NCBI GenBank assembly: GCA_030770545.1
Contig: CM061097.1
Span: 18,060,501-18,124,500, forward strand
Direction of reading: 5' to 3'
Origin: Macropodus opercularis
Taxonomy: Eukaryota > Chordata > Actinopteri > Anabantiformes > Osphronemidae
Length of the DNA: 64,000 nucleotides
Shown: piece by piece, positions 1 through 11,599 of the stretch
Layout of the letters: each line of letters starts with the position of its first letter
How positions within the stretch are numbered: the stretch's first letter is position 1
Notes under the pieces: model-generated
Told to the model about the DNA's origin: nothing
The model's database searches: none
The model's input: only the letters and a program-made list of their open reading frames with translations
Made by a program: the position numbers and the translations under genes

Positions 1-371
1 TCTTCCCAGGGTGGGCTGGCACTGGCTCATCGGTGGCTGGGCCTGACTCCTGGTGCTGTTCCTGTCTGGGGGGCGGGTGTGGACGCCACGGTTTACGGCA
101 TCTGCCCTGCCGGGCCTGAGGGGTGTGTGGCGCAGTGGTTACTGGGTCCTTTCTTGCCACTTGTTGGAGCAGTAGGGACACACTCACCACCTTCCCCCAT
201 CACCCTGGTTTCTACCAGTGGCACTGTGCACCAATGCCTGTATCACCACAGCGGTGAATGATGTTGTTTCGCTGCTTCGGGATAATGGGACAACGTATAT
301 GAGCAACAATGTGCATGCGTGTTGTGTTATGATATATCTTCTTCTTATTACTTTCAATAATAATGTTATCA
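1..371. other. GC-rich to AT-rich left edge, no gene seen
   Basis: The first 200 bases are G/GT-rich and resemble in style, though not by clear alignment, the GC-rich tract near 41-42 kb. The sequence then becomes AT-rich. The open frames here are short, overlap on both strands and show no recognisable protein. It may be the end of a dispersed element whose remainder lies left of the window. Confidence 0.5.
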
Positions 372-783
372 TGGTGTTGGTATTTCTGTACATGTACCTA
401 TAGCCGTTGTATGGTTATTATCATTATTGCTGTTGTTGTTATTGTAGTTGTTGCTGCTTGTCATGGAATTATCATTATTATCATACCTACCAGGACTGTT
501 ATTAATCAATTTCATCGCTACTACTTATTTAAATACTCTTAATCAATGTTATACTCTGTTGGTTGTACTATGTATTTCGTTCTCTGTGTTTCTTCTTCTC
601 CCCCCAACCCCCACCCACCCCCTTTCACCCACAGATCTTCAAAGAGGGGTTCATAGTTTATGTATCCCTTTTGAAAAAGCAAAACTGCCCATCACAATAC
701 AGCATCCAGCAGATACATGATGGATGCTAAACTGCTGGACAGGACAAAAAAAAAACAACGCTTGCTATGCACTGACTTAGAAA
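372..783. repeat. Low-complexity-rich repeat, copy 1 (pairs with 42,912-43,276)
   Basis: From the segment ctgtacatgtaccta onward this stretch matches 42,912-43,276 almost base for base: an ATT/GTT-rich tract, a C-rich tract (ccccccaacccccaccc) and a segment ending in tgctatgcactgactta. Copy 1 carries about 45 extra bases near 550-590. Both copies run directly into satellite sequence, but at different points of the unit (here the gtttgtcttcatttg segment, at 43.28 kb just before a beta module). It therefore marks the left border of two array segments. Confidence 0.75.
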
Positions 784-3171
784 CTTAAAAGTAGTTTGTC
801 TTCATTTGTGTCACTTTGTGGTAAACCGAGCTTGTATTTAGTTTTATTTGAGTTGATTTTATGTTTTAGATTATTCATACATGTAGGGATGTCCCATCTG
901 AATAAAATGGGCGTATGACTGATATAATAACATCATAAGCTCAGTGTCCCGTGTGCATTGCTGATAAGCACACTACAGGGTACGTTGCTCTGAACCAATG
1001 TGTCATACAAACTACCTGGCTGAAGAGAGTCTCCCAAAGTTAGAGTATGTGTGATAAGGTCCAACCATACGATGAGATGGGAAGATCAGTGTGAGTGAAA
1101 ACCCCTGTGTGAATGATAAGCCCATTGAAAGTTTAAGCACCGGCCCAAGTGAATCTACACAACCACAGGGAACAAAATGGGGAAGTTAGAAGCTTTACCA
1201 GGTTGGTCTGTTGGCCACATGGAACATGCGTTTAGACAGCAGGTAGCATGCGAGGGGTGGCTAAACCATTGTGTTACAATATATAAGAAGCTCTGGTGTT
1301 AACATCCATCAGAAGACAGTGGTTCGCTGTAGGATGTCTTCCTCATGCCAGCACGTACTAAACATTGAGCTGGTTCATTACACCAACATGCTCCTCTAGT
1401 TTTCTCAGTATGTTCCAGCATTTGAAGAAGGTTTTTCCACGACATCTTGGTGTAAGAAGCTGGAAGGACAGTCTGCCGACTGACGCCTGAGTCCAGACTG
1501 AGGGTTACAGCCGACACAAGGGAAAGGTTCCTCTAAACAGAAAAAAGAGGACTGGATTCCCGCTTGATGTTCGGGACAGGAGGCGGACAGCGGATGCTCC
1601 GTTCACAGTGAGTACAGTGTTATGAACCATCTCGTATATCACATAAAAACTGCATTTACATCACAGTATTTTATGATGAACCTCTGAACCTATAACACTA
1701 ACTCATTGTTGAGGCGAGAGCCAACAAGTCTCCTCTCTGTGATGCTCAGGCTACTGATCATTAGTTAACAGGTTTTAGACTGAAAGTGCAGCTGTATGGA
1801 ATAGATGCTTGATTTGATTTGTATTGGTTTTATTCTTCAGTATAAAAGTGGGACGGACAGTCTGCTGATCGGCGCCTGAGTCCAGACTGATGGTTACAGG
1901 GAAAAGTTCCACCTGCTCCACAGAAACAGGACTGGATTCCCGCCTGACATCTGGGACAGGAGGCAGACAGCGGACGCTCCATTCAGAGTGAGTCCAGTGA
2001 TCTGAAGCAACTATGTGTAGGTGAAGAATGTGTGTGTAGCTCTGTGAAATGGTTTAGTCACCTGACGCGTTCTGTAATTTCTTTAGTGGTCAGTGTTACA
2101 GTGAAGTTACATCTAGAATATTACGAATACTGAAGTCTTACCTTGTGTAAGTCATTCATGGGTTTAAAGAGAATCAACCACATGTGTAAAAAATGTTCAG
2201 CAACATTGTGGCCTATGTTTTAAATCTGTATTTTAGTTTGTCTTCATTTGTGTCACTTTGTGGTAAACCTAGCTTGTATTTAGTTTTATTTGAGTTGATT
2301 TTATGTTTTAGATTATTCATACATCTAGGGATGTCCCATCTGAATAAAATGGGCGTATGACTGATATAATAACATCATTATAAGCTTTGCGATGACTCCT
2401 TCAGTGTCCCGTGTGCATTGCTGATAAGCACACTACAGGGTACGTTGCTCGGAACCAATGTGTCATACAAACTACCTGGCTGAAGAGAGTCACCCAAAGT
2501 TAGAGTATGTGTGATAAGGTCCAACCATACGATGAGATGGGAAGATCAGTGTGAGTGAAAACCCCTGTGTGAATGATAAGCCCATTGAAAGTTTAAGCAC
2601 CGGCCCAAGTGAATCTACACAACCACAGGGAACAAAATGGGGAAGTTAGAAGCTTTACCAGGTTGGTCTGTTGGCCAAATGGAACATGCGTTTAGACAGC
2701 AGGTAGCATGCGAGGGGTGGCTAAACCATTGTGTTACAATATATAAGAAGCTCTGGTGTTAACATCCATCAGAAGACGGTGGTTCGCTGTAGGATGTCTT
2801 CCTCATGCCAGCACGTACTAAACATTGAGCTGGTTCATTACACCAACATGCTCCTCTAGTTTTCTCAGTATGTTCCAGCATTTGAAGAAGGTTTTTCCAC
2901 GACATCTTGGTGTCAGAAGTGGGACGGACAGTCTGCCGACTGACGCCAGAGTCCAGACTGAGGGTTACAGGCGGCACAAGGGAAAGGTTCCTCTAAACAG
3001 AAAAAGGAGGACTGGATTCCCGCCTGATGTTCGGGACAGGAGGCGGACAGCGGATGCTCCGTTCACAGTGAGTACAGTATTATGAACCATCTTGTATATC
3101 ACATACAAACTGCATTTACATCACAGTATTTTATGATGAACCTCTGAACCTGTAACACTAACTCATTGTTG
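784..3171 (+). repeat. Tandem repeat array 1 (about 1.46-kb units with exon-like modules)
   Basis: About 1.6 units of the window-wide tandem repeat. The landmark tgatataataacatcat recurs at about 918 and 2,358. Exon-like modules are beta at 1457-1607 (151 nt), alpha at 1841-1987 (147 nt, with a 10-nt internal loss) and beta at 2917-3067 (151 nt). Each is preceded by AG and followed by GTGAGT. Alpha and beta are homologous to each other (shared gacggacagtctgc and gactggattcccgc segments). Beta at 2917 differs from the others by a base change that removes a TGA, opening a longer plus-strand frame, probably by chance. The unit also carries AATAAA and an acaatatataag TATA-like segment. Confidence 0.8.
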
Positions 3172-3409
3172 AGGCGAAAGCCAACAAGTCTGTGATGACA
3201 AAGCATATAGTTAAAGATGGTTCTGGTCACTCTGAACCATCTCTTAGTTAAGCTGCTATAGACGTAGATGCTGGGGGACGTCCTTCATTCACTGAGCTCC
3301 TCTACTTTTCGATTTCTTGTATCCACTAACTTGCCTCCATGTCCACACGTGACTTTGTCTCCTTTCTCTTGTAATTGTGCTTCTCTCTTTCTGTCTCTCT
3401 CTCTATTCT

Positions 3410-3575
3410 CATCTCCAGGTATCGTCAGACTCAGAGCCGTGTGTCTCCAGTGTTCAGTTGCTGGTCCAACCATCCTGCCTGTGTTCTGTTGCTGCTTGTT
3501 TTGTTGTCGTGTTCTTGTTGTGAATTGGCGCTATATAAATAAAGTTGAAATGAATTGAATTGAAAATTGAATCTA
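3410..3575 (+). repeat. LINE-type 3' tail, block A
   Basis: Ends with gcgctatataaataaa and an irregular ttgaa/attg tail. This is a very common 3' end of L2-like LINEs and related repeats in teleosts (recalled family knowledge, not searched). No LINE coding sequence is attached. Copies are at 22,808-22,973 and 43,822-43,985. Confidence 0.6.
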
Positions 3576-4293
3576 TTTTTATTTCATTTTTTATGGTCTT
3601 TCCTCTACACGATCCTGGATGAGGATCCTCTGTGTCCAGATCACTCTAGTGCCTGGACAGTTACTGCAGCTTTAACCTGAGAGCAGATAGCTGAGAGGCA
3701 CATAGACAAAAGTGCAACACATACATCGCAGCTGTGGTTTGAGGTGGACTCAAAGCAATGGGGGTATTAATGCACAGATTAAGCATTAATCCGACTCCAC
3801 ACCCTCCTCTCATATTAACAGAGCATGTGGGAGAAAGTTATGATCGTTAGAGAGGTGGTTGGTGTGATGACGTCCACTGCTGCGGTGCCTAGACAGAGGG
3901 AACCCAAGTTGTTAGGGTGAGATCCAGGTTTACAACAAAAACACCACATTCAGTCTGGAACAGCTGAACCTGTCACCAATAACAAGCAGCTCCTCCTTGC
4001 TTGGGTTTAAGATTACATCATTGAGCTAAGATGGAAAATTATTATTACATTATATAACAACAACATCAACAAGAAACATCAGACATATCTCATGATCAGT
4101 CTGTCAAACCGTGTTTCAGTCAGTCGGGTCTTTGAGTCATGAGCTCAGGTTTTATTATGCACGTGAGCAGGGAGGGAGACCTCTTGCTCAGAATGAACTG
4201 CAGTTTGGCTACTCGTCCTGCTGAAGGAATCAGCAGTGTCGCTTAGGGGGCCCCCTCCTCCACCAACTCTTTCTTTCTACTGCACCATGATGT

Positions 4294-5345
4294 GTGATGG
4301 CGATCAGAGTCTACGGAAAATGCTGGGATGAGCTGAACAATAACACCACTGCAGCAATGCAATGCAATGGCGTCATAATAGGCCCTCAAGGAGCAGCAGC
4401 TATAGTCAAGCTCCCTGAAAGACATCAAGGATGGATTCAAGTTCCAGGTTCAGCACCACACGTCACTCTCACCATAGGGTTAAAAGATGCAACAGAAAGA
4501 ATACAACCTACCACAGGAGGATTAATGGACCGAGGGAGTAATGATCAAAACTAGGAGCATGTGCAACACCCCAATCTTTCCAAAGACAGTCAAACACCAA
4601 TGACTATAAGTTAGAGCATGACTCATTAATGCAATAGTACAGGAAGAACATCTTATTGTATCTTACAGTGTAATCTCTACAGTAGAGCAGCTTAGTGGTG
4701 AAAAGAGGCTCATAGCACCGTCTCAGTTAAAAGCTGTTAGAAAAGCTCCAAAACCACTAACTGTGGGACAGATGTTGTCATTTTTGGGGATGGCTGGTTA
4801 CAGCAGACCCTGGATATGTGACTATGCTATGACAGCAGCTCCTTTATGAAACGTGAGAAGAGCAGCTGGACAAAAGAATCGTTCAGACTCACTAGTTAAA
4901 GTTAAAGGAGCATTTCAAAAAAAGAGACCTGCAGACTGCTCCAGCTTTAGCCAATCCTGACTATACGACACCATTTCACCTTTATGTGGCTGAAAGACAA
5001 AACTGTGCTGATGCAAGACTCCCCCACAGGGAAACAGCCCATAGCCTATTACAGCACCAGGCTTGATAACATTGAGGAGGGACCGTCTCCCTGCTGCCAG
5101 GGATTGGACGCAGCAGCGGCAGCATTTACCAATAAGTAAGCATCAGTTCTAACAATGGGTCACCCTGTGACATTGTATGTATCTCACCAACTGCATGCTA
5201 TGCTAACTAGTCCTTGATTTCTTGTTACACAGGCCAGAAGGGCTGGTTATGCAGTGTTACTATCAGGACAAAAACAAACTGTGCAGCGGTGCACCACAAT
5301 AAATCCCACATGACTGCATACAAGAAACAGATGTGATAGATTGAA
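4294..5345 (+). pseudogene. Retroviral pol fragment, plus strand, block A
   Basis: A decayed pol fragment running opposite to the main ERV. The frame from 4,294 contains APHVTLTIG, which resembles the PHISLTKS segment lying between protease and RT in the minus-strand ERV. Around 4,741-4,850 the plus strand encodes PLTVGQMLSFLGMAGYSRP, the RT thumb region, equivalent to PLTKRQMMSFLGMCSYCRN in the other ERV. At 4,935-5,190 come pieces of the RT-RNase H connection (LQTAPALANPDYTTPF), and at 5,231-5,300 an RRAGYAVLL segment matching early RNase H. Stops and frame changes are frequent and the RT palm is missing. It is a remnant of a related but distinct retrovirus. Confidence 0.7.
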
Positions 5346-5605
5346 TAATGTTGTGGACAGATAAGTTTTATTAGGAGTTTTATGTTTACAATGTTGGCAA
5401 AATATTTTCTGTTTGTTTGTGCCAATATCAGTTCGGACCACATTGGATGTAAGTGACCAGTGAAGGGAACACAGCATTCGAAGTTACAGGTGACTTTGAA
5501 GGTCGCACCGCACACCTTTCTTCACTCATTACACACGTGAGCTGATGAAAGGTTGTTGTGCGTCATATCAATTCTTCCCTTTTCAGGGCGCTTACACAGA
5601 CACAT
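5346..5605. other. Junction between opposed ERV remnants, block A
   Basis: Sequence between the end of the plus-strand pol fragment and the integrase C-terminus of the minus-strand ERV. A 96-residue minus-strand frame (5225-5515) crosses it but largely overlaps the plus-strand fragment. It shows no signal peptide, CXXC or fusion-peptide features. I see no env gene and no 3' LTR here. The equivalent tracts are 24,744-25,003 and 45,750-46,009. Confidence 0.5.
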
Positions 5606-8600
5606 TTATGCAAGTATGAGAGAATTTGTGACCTTCACTGCCGTATGCGTAGTCAGTAGCACCTGGAAGGGTCCAACCCACTTGCGTGCCTTCCAGTGTT
5701 TAGGGCGATGTTCTCGTACCACAATCCAGTCGCCTGGTTCCAGAGAGTGTAGTGGCCCTTGTGCTGGAACTGGTAAAGCTGCTGTCACCTGCTGAGAGAT
5801 CTGAGACAGAACGGCAGACAAAGACTTACAGTACTGTAACATGTCATCTTGTCAAGTCAAGTGGATGGTAACGGCCTCTCAGTGGGATCTATTCCCATGT
5901 GTGGGTTCTTTCCAAACAGGATCTCAAAAGGACTTAAATTCCCCCTACACCTTTGTCTCATTCTCATGTACATCATCACCACTGGTAATGCTTGTATCCA
6001 TGTGAGTCCTGTCTCAGCACAACATTTAGCCAGTTTGCGTTTCAGGCTACCATTTTCTCGCTCTATAGCCCCTCCACTGGCAGGATGGTAGCACAGTGTC
6101 TTCTTATGTCGGTGCCTAAAAAGGAACCTATTTGGTCAATAGCTTCATTCACAAAATGTGATCCATTGTCACTAAATCCTCTCTGGAATGCCCCATCGGG
6201 AAGTATTTTAGTTTCAGTTGCCCACTGTGCCACTAGAGGCATGTTTTACTGGAAACACTTCAATCCATTTAGAACCACATGTCTACAATGGTGAGACAAT
6301 ACTTCTTTCCCTGACATGAAGTGAGTTCAATGAAATCCATCATTATGTGTTCAAATGGTCTGGTCGGCTGTGGATGTGCTGCTAACGGTTGGTGTTGCTT
6401 ACGACCTGTGTTGTGTGTATTAAATAAATGCAAAACCCTTTTGTAAACCAGTGCTGAGTTAACGCTTTCACCATATTTCCCTTTGACACATGATCCAAGC
6501 CATGTGTCAACTTAGCAAAATGAGGAAAAAAGTGTTTAGGCAAACACGGTTTACCATCAGGTCCCCACCACAAATCATCACGGAACTCAGCTCTGCTCGT
6601 CTTCCACTGAGTCCGTTCCTGTGGAGTTGAAAAAGATTGAAGTGCAGAGAGGGAGTCAGGTGGAACAGAGGAGGTGATGGAAACAGCTGTAAGAGGGAGG
6701 AGTAGAAGTGAGGCTGCCTGAGCAGCTGCATCCACCCTACGGTTACCTGAGGACACAGAGTCAGTTCCCGTCGTATGAGCAGTGCACTTGCAGACAGCAA
6801 CGTGTTTAGGTAAAAGGATAGCCTCTAAGAGGTCAGACACCTTGTCCCGATGGGAAATGGGCTGTCCGTCTGATTTAAGGACGTTTCTGTGTTTCCAAAG
6901 TCATGTGTTACACTCAAAGCGTATTTAGAATCAACCCAAATAGTGACAGTTTTGTCTTTTGCTAGTTTACAAGCTTCAGTGAGTGCTACCAGCTCTGCCA
7001 CTTGTGCAGAGAGGTGAGATGGCAGGGGGCCGGACTGGAGAACGTCATGCTCTGTGCAAACTGCATAGCCCACACGAGGAGCCAGTATCAGGGTCCCTGG
7101 AAGAAGAGCCATCTGTGAAAAGCACAAGATCAGGGTTAGTCAAAGGAGTCTCCTGCAGGTCAGGTCTTGGTGAACACACCTGCTGGAGAGAAGCAACACA
7201 ATCATGAGGTTCACCATCGTCAGGGGTGGGCAGCAAAGTAGCTGGATTCAGGATAGTGCAACGTTTAACTGTAATGTTAGGCATGTCCAACAGGACTGTG
7301 TGGTATCGTAACCAGCGAGCGGCCGACAAATGAGATGTTTTCTGTTCAAGCAGAATTAGAGAAACAGAATGAGGAACCATCAACACAAGATCAGAATGTC
7401 CAACGATGTCTCTGGAGGCCAACACGGCCTTTTCAGCGGCTGCCACCGCTCTCAGGCAGCGAGGGAGTCCGGCTGCCACAGGATCAAGTTTAGCAGAGAA
7501 ATAAGCTACTGGTCTTAATTTCCCACCATGCTTTTGTAGCAGGACAGACACCATGCACCTGTCTTTTTCATCCACCATCTGAACAAACGGTTGGGTAGGA
7601 TCAGGAAGACCCAAAGTTGGTGCAGTCTGTAAAGTGAGCTTTAAGTTCACAAAAGCTGTCTCTGCCTCAGGAGTCCAGTGAACTTTGTCATGAGATTGCA
7701 GTGATTTTCCATGAATGAGTTCACTCAGAGGTGCTTCAAGAACAGAATAAGTAGGAATAAAGTTTCGACAATATGAACACATTCCAAGAAAAGACATCAT
7801 CTGTCGTTTGGTGAGCGGCCTTGGGATGGTCTGAATAGCTTCAATCCTTTAAGGAGAGAGAGATTTGCCAGCTGCTGTGATAACATGTCCCAAGAAAGTT
7901 ACTTCCTCTTGGATGAACTGTAATTTAGACAAACTAACTTTGTGGCCCTCAGCTGTCAGGTGTTTCAACAAAGCCACTGTGTCTCTTTCACACTGGTCCT
8001 TTGTGGGGCTGCAGATAATGATATCATCCACATATTGCAACAAAGATATTCCTGGCATGAGAGAAAGATGTTCGAGACTGCGTCTCAATGCCTCATTGAA
8101 AATTGTGGGGGACTCCTCATACCCCTGGCAAAGTCTGGTCCATGTCCACATGGACACACAAACCATAAGTGACTGTCTGGATGAACAGGGACACTGAAAA
8201 AAGCATTTGACAAGTCAATGACGGAAAACCATTGAGCATCAGGAGGAACCTGTGATAACAAAGTGTAAGGATTAGGCCCATTATTGGCTCTGGGTTGAAC
8301 TGCAGCATTTACTGCCTGCAGATCCTGCACAAATCTCCATTCAGTGGGTCGACCTTTGTCTCTGACTTTCTTCACAGGAAAGATAGGTGAGCAGCAGGGG
8401 CTGTAGTCACATGGTACGATAACGCCTGCTCCTGTCAGTGAGTTAAACACTGGAGCTATGCCGTCTATGGCCTCCTGTCTGAGTGGATATTGTTTTGCAC
8501 ATGGCCTGTATGTGGTTTTTGTCGTAACCACAACTGGTTCACAGTTACGGATCAGGACCACATCGTATTTGTGTCTGGCCCACAGTGTGTGTGGCTCTTC

Positions 8601-9610
8601 TGCTAAAGCAGGAGTTGATGTTAGCTCTGTGTCAGTGAGCAACGTGTGGCAAGATGTGTGATGCTCAGATTGAGGAAATGGACTCACCACACGAGTTGTG
8701 TGTATGATAGAAGTGAAACACTGTCTGTATATTCTACCAATGGGTGAATAGGAAACCGTTTCCTCATGTCTACTTTGCCAATCAGTCAGACGTCTGCATC
8801 TTAACGCAAGTCGTCCCAAGTCTCTCCAGTCAGCAGACCTGCTTTTGGTGAGAGATATGTGCGGTACAGAGGAAAACACATCATACAGTTTGTCCAACTG
8901 TGGTGGGAGAGTGACAGAGACGCACAGTCATGCTCTGTCCAGTACAGATAACCTGTGGTCAGTTTGTCAGACAACGCAGTCGGCCATCGCTGTTCGAATT
9001 GTTTATCTGAGCCCTGTGACACATGAATGGTGCAGTGTAAGTCTTCTGGATCCATATAGTCTGTTTCTTCTGGGTTAACTAACGCATGCGCTGTAGACAT
9101 TAACTGCTCACACAAGACAGACTGCTGCAGCTTCCACTCATACGCATACAGTAAATCACTCACTCCACAGAGCACAAACACTCCCTCTGGGTCTGTGTTT
9201 GCATCTGTGCTGACCTTCAATCCCTCTGGGGATGAGGTCAGAGAAATGCCCAGTTTGATCATTAGATCTCTCCCTAGCAAATTTATGGGGCACAAATCAG
9301 AAAACATGAAAGCCTTCTTGAATGTGGTACCATCTGGAGTAAGACATGTCAAAGGTTTGGTTAAATATTCTTTTACTGTTACACCCGAAGCCCCAACACT
9401 ATAAACATAATTCCCAGTCATTCTTGGTGCAGTTTTAAGGCTTGAGGACGTCATCACAGAGCGTGTAGCTCCACTGTCTACAAGAAAAGTGATTTGCTCC
9501 CCATTTATTGTTAAAACCATTTCTGGACATTGCATGTGTGGTTCATTCAGGTGCACATAGGTGCCTTGTGGTGTTTTCATTCTACTTTCTAAATTCATCA
9601 AACATTCCAA
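5606..9610 (-). pseudogene. pol: ERV pol pseudogene, copy A
   Basis: Minus-strand pol in the order protease, spacer, RT, RNase H, integrase. Protease carries LVDSGATRS (Asp codon at 9,476-9,478). A spacer with PHISLTKS follows after a frame change near 8,890. RT holds YVDD at 8,023-8,034, with another frame change near 8,150 and a nonsense TAA at 7,849-7,851 where copy C has a sense codon. RNase H begins at FTDGS near 7,130 and continues in another frame with AELVALTEA and WVDSKYA. Integrase shows an N-terminal HGLDH zinc segment and catalytic residues at 6,335-6,337 (MMDFIE), 6,168-6,170 (SDNGSHF) and 6,061-6,063 (AIERENG), with spacings not divisible by three. It ends in the C-terminal SH3-like segment (5,606-5,842). 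Not translatable as one protein. Confidence 0.85.
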
Positions 9611-9685
9611 AATGTGTGTGTGTGTGTGTCAGTGCAATCACCTCCCTCCTCAGCCTCAGCTACACCGTCACCGGTTCCCCACCCG

Positions 9686-11283
9686 TCAGTCTGCCCCTGC
9701 AGAAACATTCTGCGGACAGTCAGCTGGTCTGTGTCCCTCTTCCTTGCAGTACGGACACCAGTGGATTGTCCGGTTCCTCGGCCATGTCCTTTTTGGCCTG
9801 CGCGACCTCGTCCTCCTCTGGTGTAGCCTCTTCCCCGACCGCGGTTCTGTTGTGCGACTGCCTGATACATGGTTAGAGCTGCCAGATGTAAATCTTTTCT
9901 GTCTTTATTCTCCTTTTCTTCTTTCTGTCGCAACAGTTGCTGGAAAGCATGATCTGCATGACGTTGATCGTTCTCCAATCTCGCTCCAGTATCAGCACCG
10001 ATGCAGGTCTGACGGGTCAGCTTTGCCACTTCGGGTAAAAGGCCCTTCAGGAAATAGTCAGTTAGGTGCATTTCCCAGGCACTGGGGTTATCGCCAGGCT
10101 GATCAGGTGGGACCATTCCCCCGTGTCTGATGAATGCCTCCTTTAGGCGATGTAGGAAATCATCCACAGATTCTCCGTCTTGTTGTCTGCAGCTCGTGAC
10201 TTTCCCAATGTTCATTCTGACAGGGAATGCAAGTTTTTTGCTTCTCTCTACTGCAGCATGGTACAGGTCATTGGCCCCATTAGTCCATGTTGGTGCAACA
10301 CTGTGGATGTGGGAATCTGGCAGACGTTCGTTAAGTTTGTACATCTCTCCTGGCTTGAATTTAAATGTCAGCAGCCGTCGGATTTCAGCACCTGTTGGGC
10401 GAAACTCTCTGCAGAAATCACCAAGGGCATCAGAAAAGTCTGTACCGGACAGATATGGATCAGGCAGATTCTGTCCAGCATTTCTGACATCATCGTCCAT
10501 CCAGGGGAGGAACACAAGCTGTGTTCCTTGTGGCCCTGCGACCTCTACCATAGGCATGGTCATAACTGAACCAGTGTTGGCCTGTCTGGTTCTTTTCACT
10601 TCATCGGGCTGAAGTGTCGGCCGTCCACACCTGTGTCTGCAGTGGAACCTGCTCCTCCTGCAGCTCCGTGCACTTCTTCTGTGGTTGAATCGGGAGCAGG
10701 GTGTGAGGTGAACTGGAAGTTGCTGTAGTAGTAGTTGTAGTGGTGGTAACACAGGACTTTGAAGCAGCTGTGGTTGTTGTTGCGGTTGCAGGACAGACGG
10801 GTCTGGTTGCTGTTGTTGTTGTTGTGGTTGCAGGACAGACGGGCAGGAATCCAGGTCTGGCTCCAGCTTCAGCACAGTGATCTGCGGATAAAGAGAAGAC
10901 GCACTGGGACAGTATGGTGGTGGCTGTTTGCAGGGTGAAGAATGATTCTCTGTTCTACCGTAGTCATTTCCTTTTGCAATTGTTTTCTCTCTCTAGTTTC
11001 AGCTTCATTTTTCCATTGTTGCCAACATTTTCTATGCTTTTCCACGTTATCTAAATCTTTGTCACTTCAAAATTTCTTTTTTTCTCAACCTTTGTTCGTC
11101 TTCTTTCAGTTTGTCACCCAAAATGTCAATTTGATTCATCTTTAATGACCCACCCACTGGGAACCCATATTGTTTTGTCCACACAGAAAGACAACTGACA
11201 CTATCGTCTCCATATTTCCTCCTCATGATATCCACACTGGGACCCTGTGGCTCCAAGCCAGCTGTACCATAACTGCTCCCCAT
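9686..11283 (-). pseudogene. gag: ERV gag pseudogene, copy A
   Basis: Starts with MGSSYGTAG at 11,283, a glycine-2 N-terminus suited to myristoylation and membrane targeting of the matrix domain. The matrix frame stops near 11,062; the following Q/P-rich and capsid part is open over 9,598-10,875. Capsid has FLPWMDDDVRNAGQNLPDP and a major homology region-like QDGESVDDFLHRLKEAF. An Arg/Gly-rich tract precedes nucleocapsid. The CCHC zinc knuckle CPYCKEEGHRPADC (9,716-9,757) lies in a different frame from capsid and ends at TGA 9,686-9,688. This frame break is shared with copies B and C. A (TG)n run (about 9,613-9,630) separates gag from protease. Confidence 0.85.
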
Positions 11284-11349
11284 GGTGCAGCAATACGCGT
11301 AGTTGTACAGTCACAGACGTCTCTGCGAAAGTTCGATGCCAAATTAATG

Positions 11350-11398
11350 TGTTCACTGACTAACACTCATATCAGTGACATATTATAGTGTTTAACAC
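11350..11398. repeat. Single unit of the 39-bp minisatellite, block A
   Basis: One 39-bp unit plus a short partial unit of the repeat expanded in blocks B (about 11) and C (about 20). The unit contains the inverted arms CACTGAC/ATCAGTG. This is likely the pre-expansion state. Confidence 0.75.
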
Positions 11399-11599
11399 TT
11401 TCCCCAGGACATATGAGAAGCAAATATATCAACGATTCACCAGGTTTCCCCGTTGATAAGTAATTTTGAGTTCGTAGGATCCGTTCGATGGAGATCAGAG
11501 GTGATGCCTTAGGACCTCCGTCTCACTTTTTGTAGAGGTTGAGGCTGAGCTGCGCTCAGGGCGACGTCTTTCCACCGTCAGCGACCCCTCAGACGAAAC

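Noticed and set aside
1299..1517. 72-residue minus-strand frame repeated at 2,759, 18,958 and 20,551
   Set aside because: It runs antisense across the beta module and upstream unit sequence. It recurs only because the unit is repeated, breaks in other units and has no domain.
2825..3085. 86-residue plus-strand frame through a beta module
   Set aside because: Open only in this unit because of one base change; other beta copies have an in-frame TGA.
5225..5515. Possible env-like minus-strand frame with hydrophobic segments
   Set aside because: Overlaps the plus-strand RNase H remnant and lacks signal peptide, cleavage site and immunosuppressive or CXXC motifs; hydrophobicity follows from AT-rich composition.
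9613..9630. (TG)n run as a regulatory or frameshift element between gag and protease
   Set aside because: Ordinary microsatellite; its length differs between the three copies and no slippery heptamer accompanies it.
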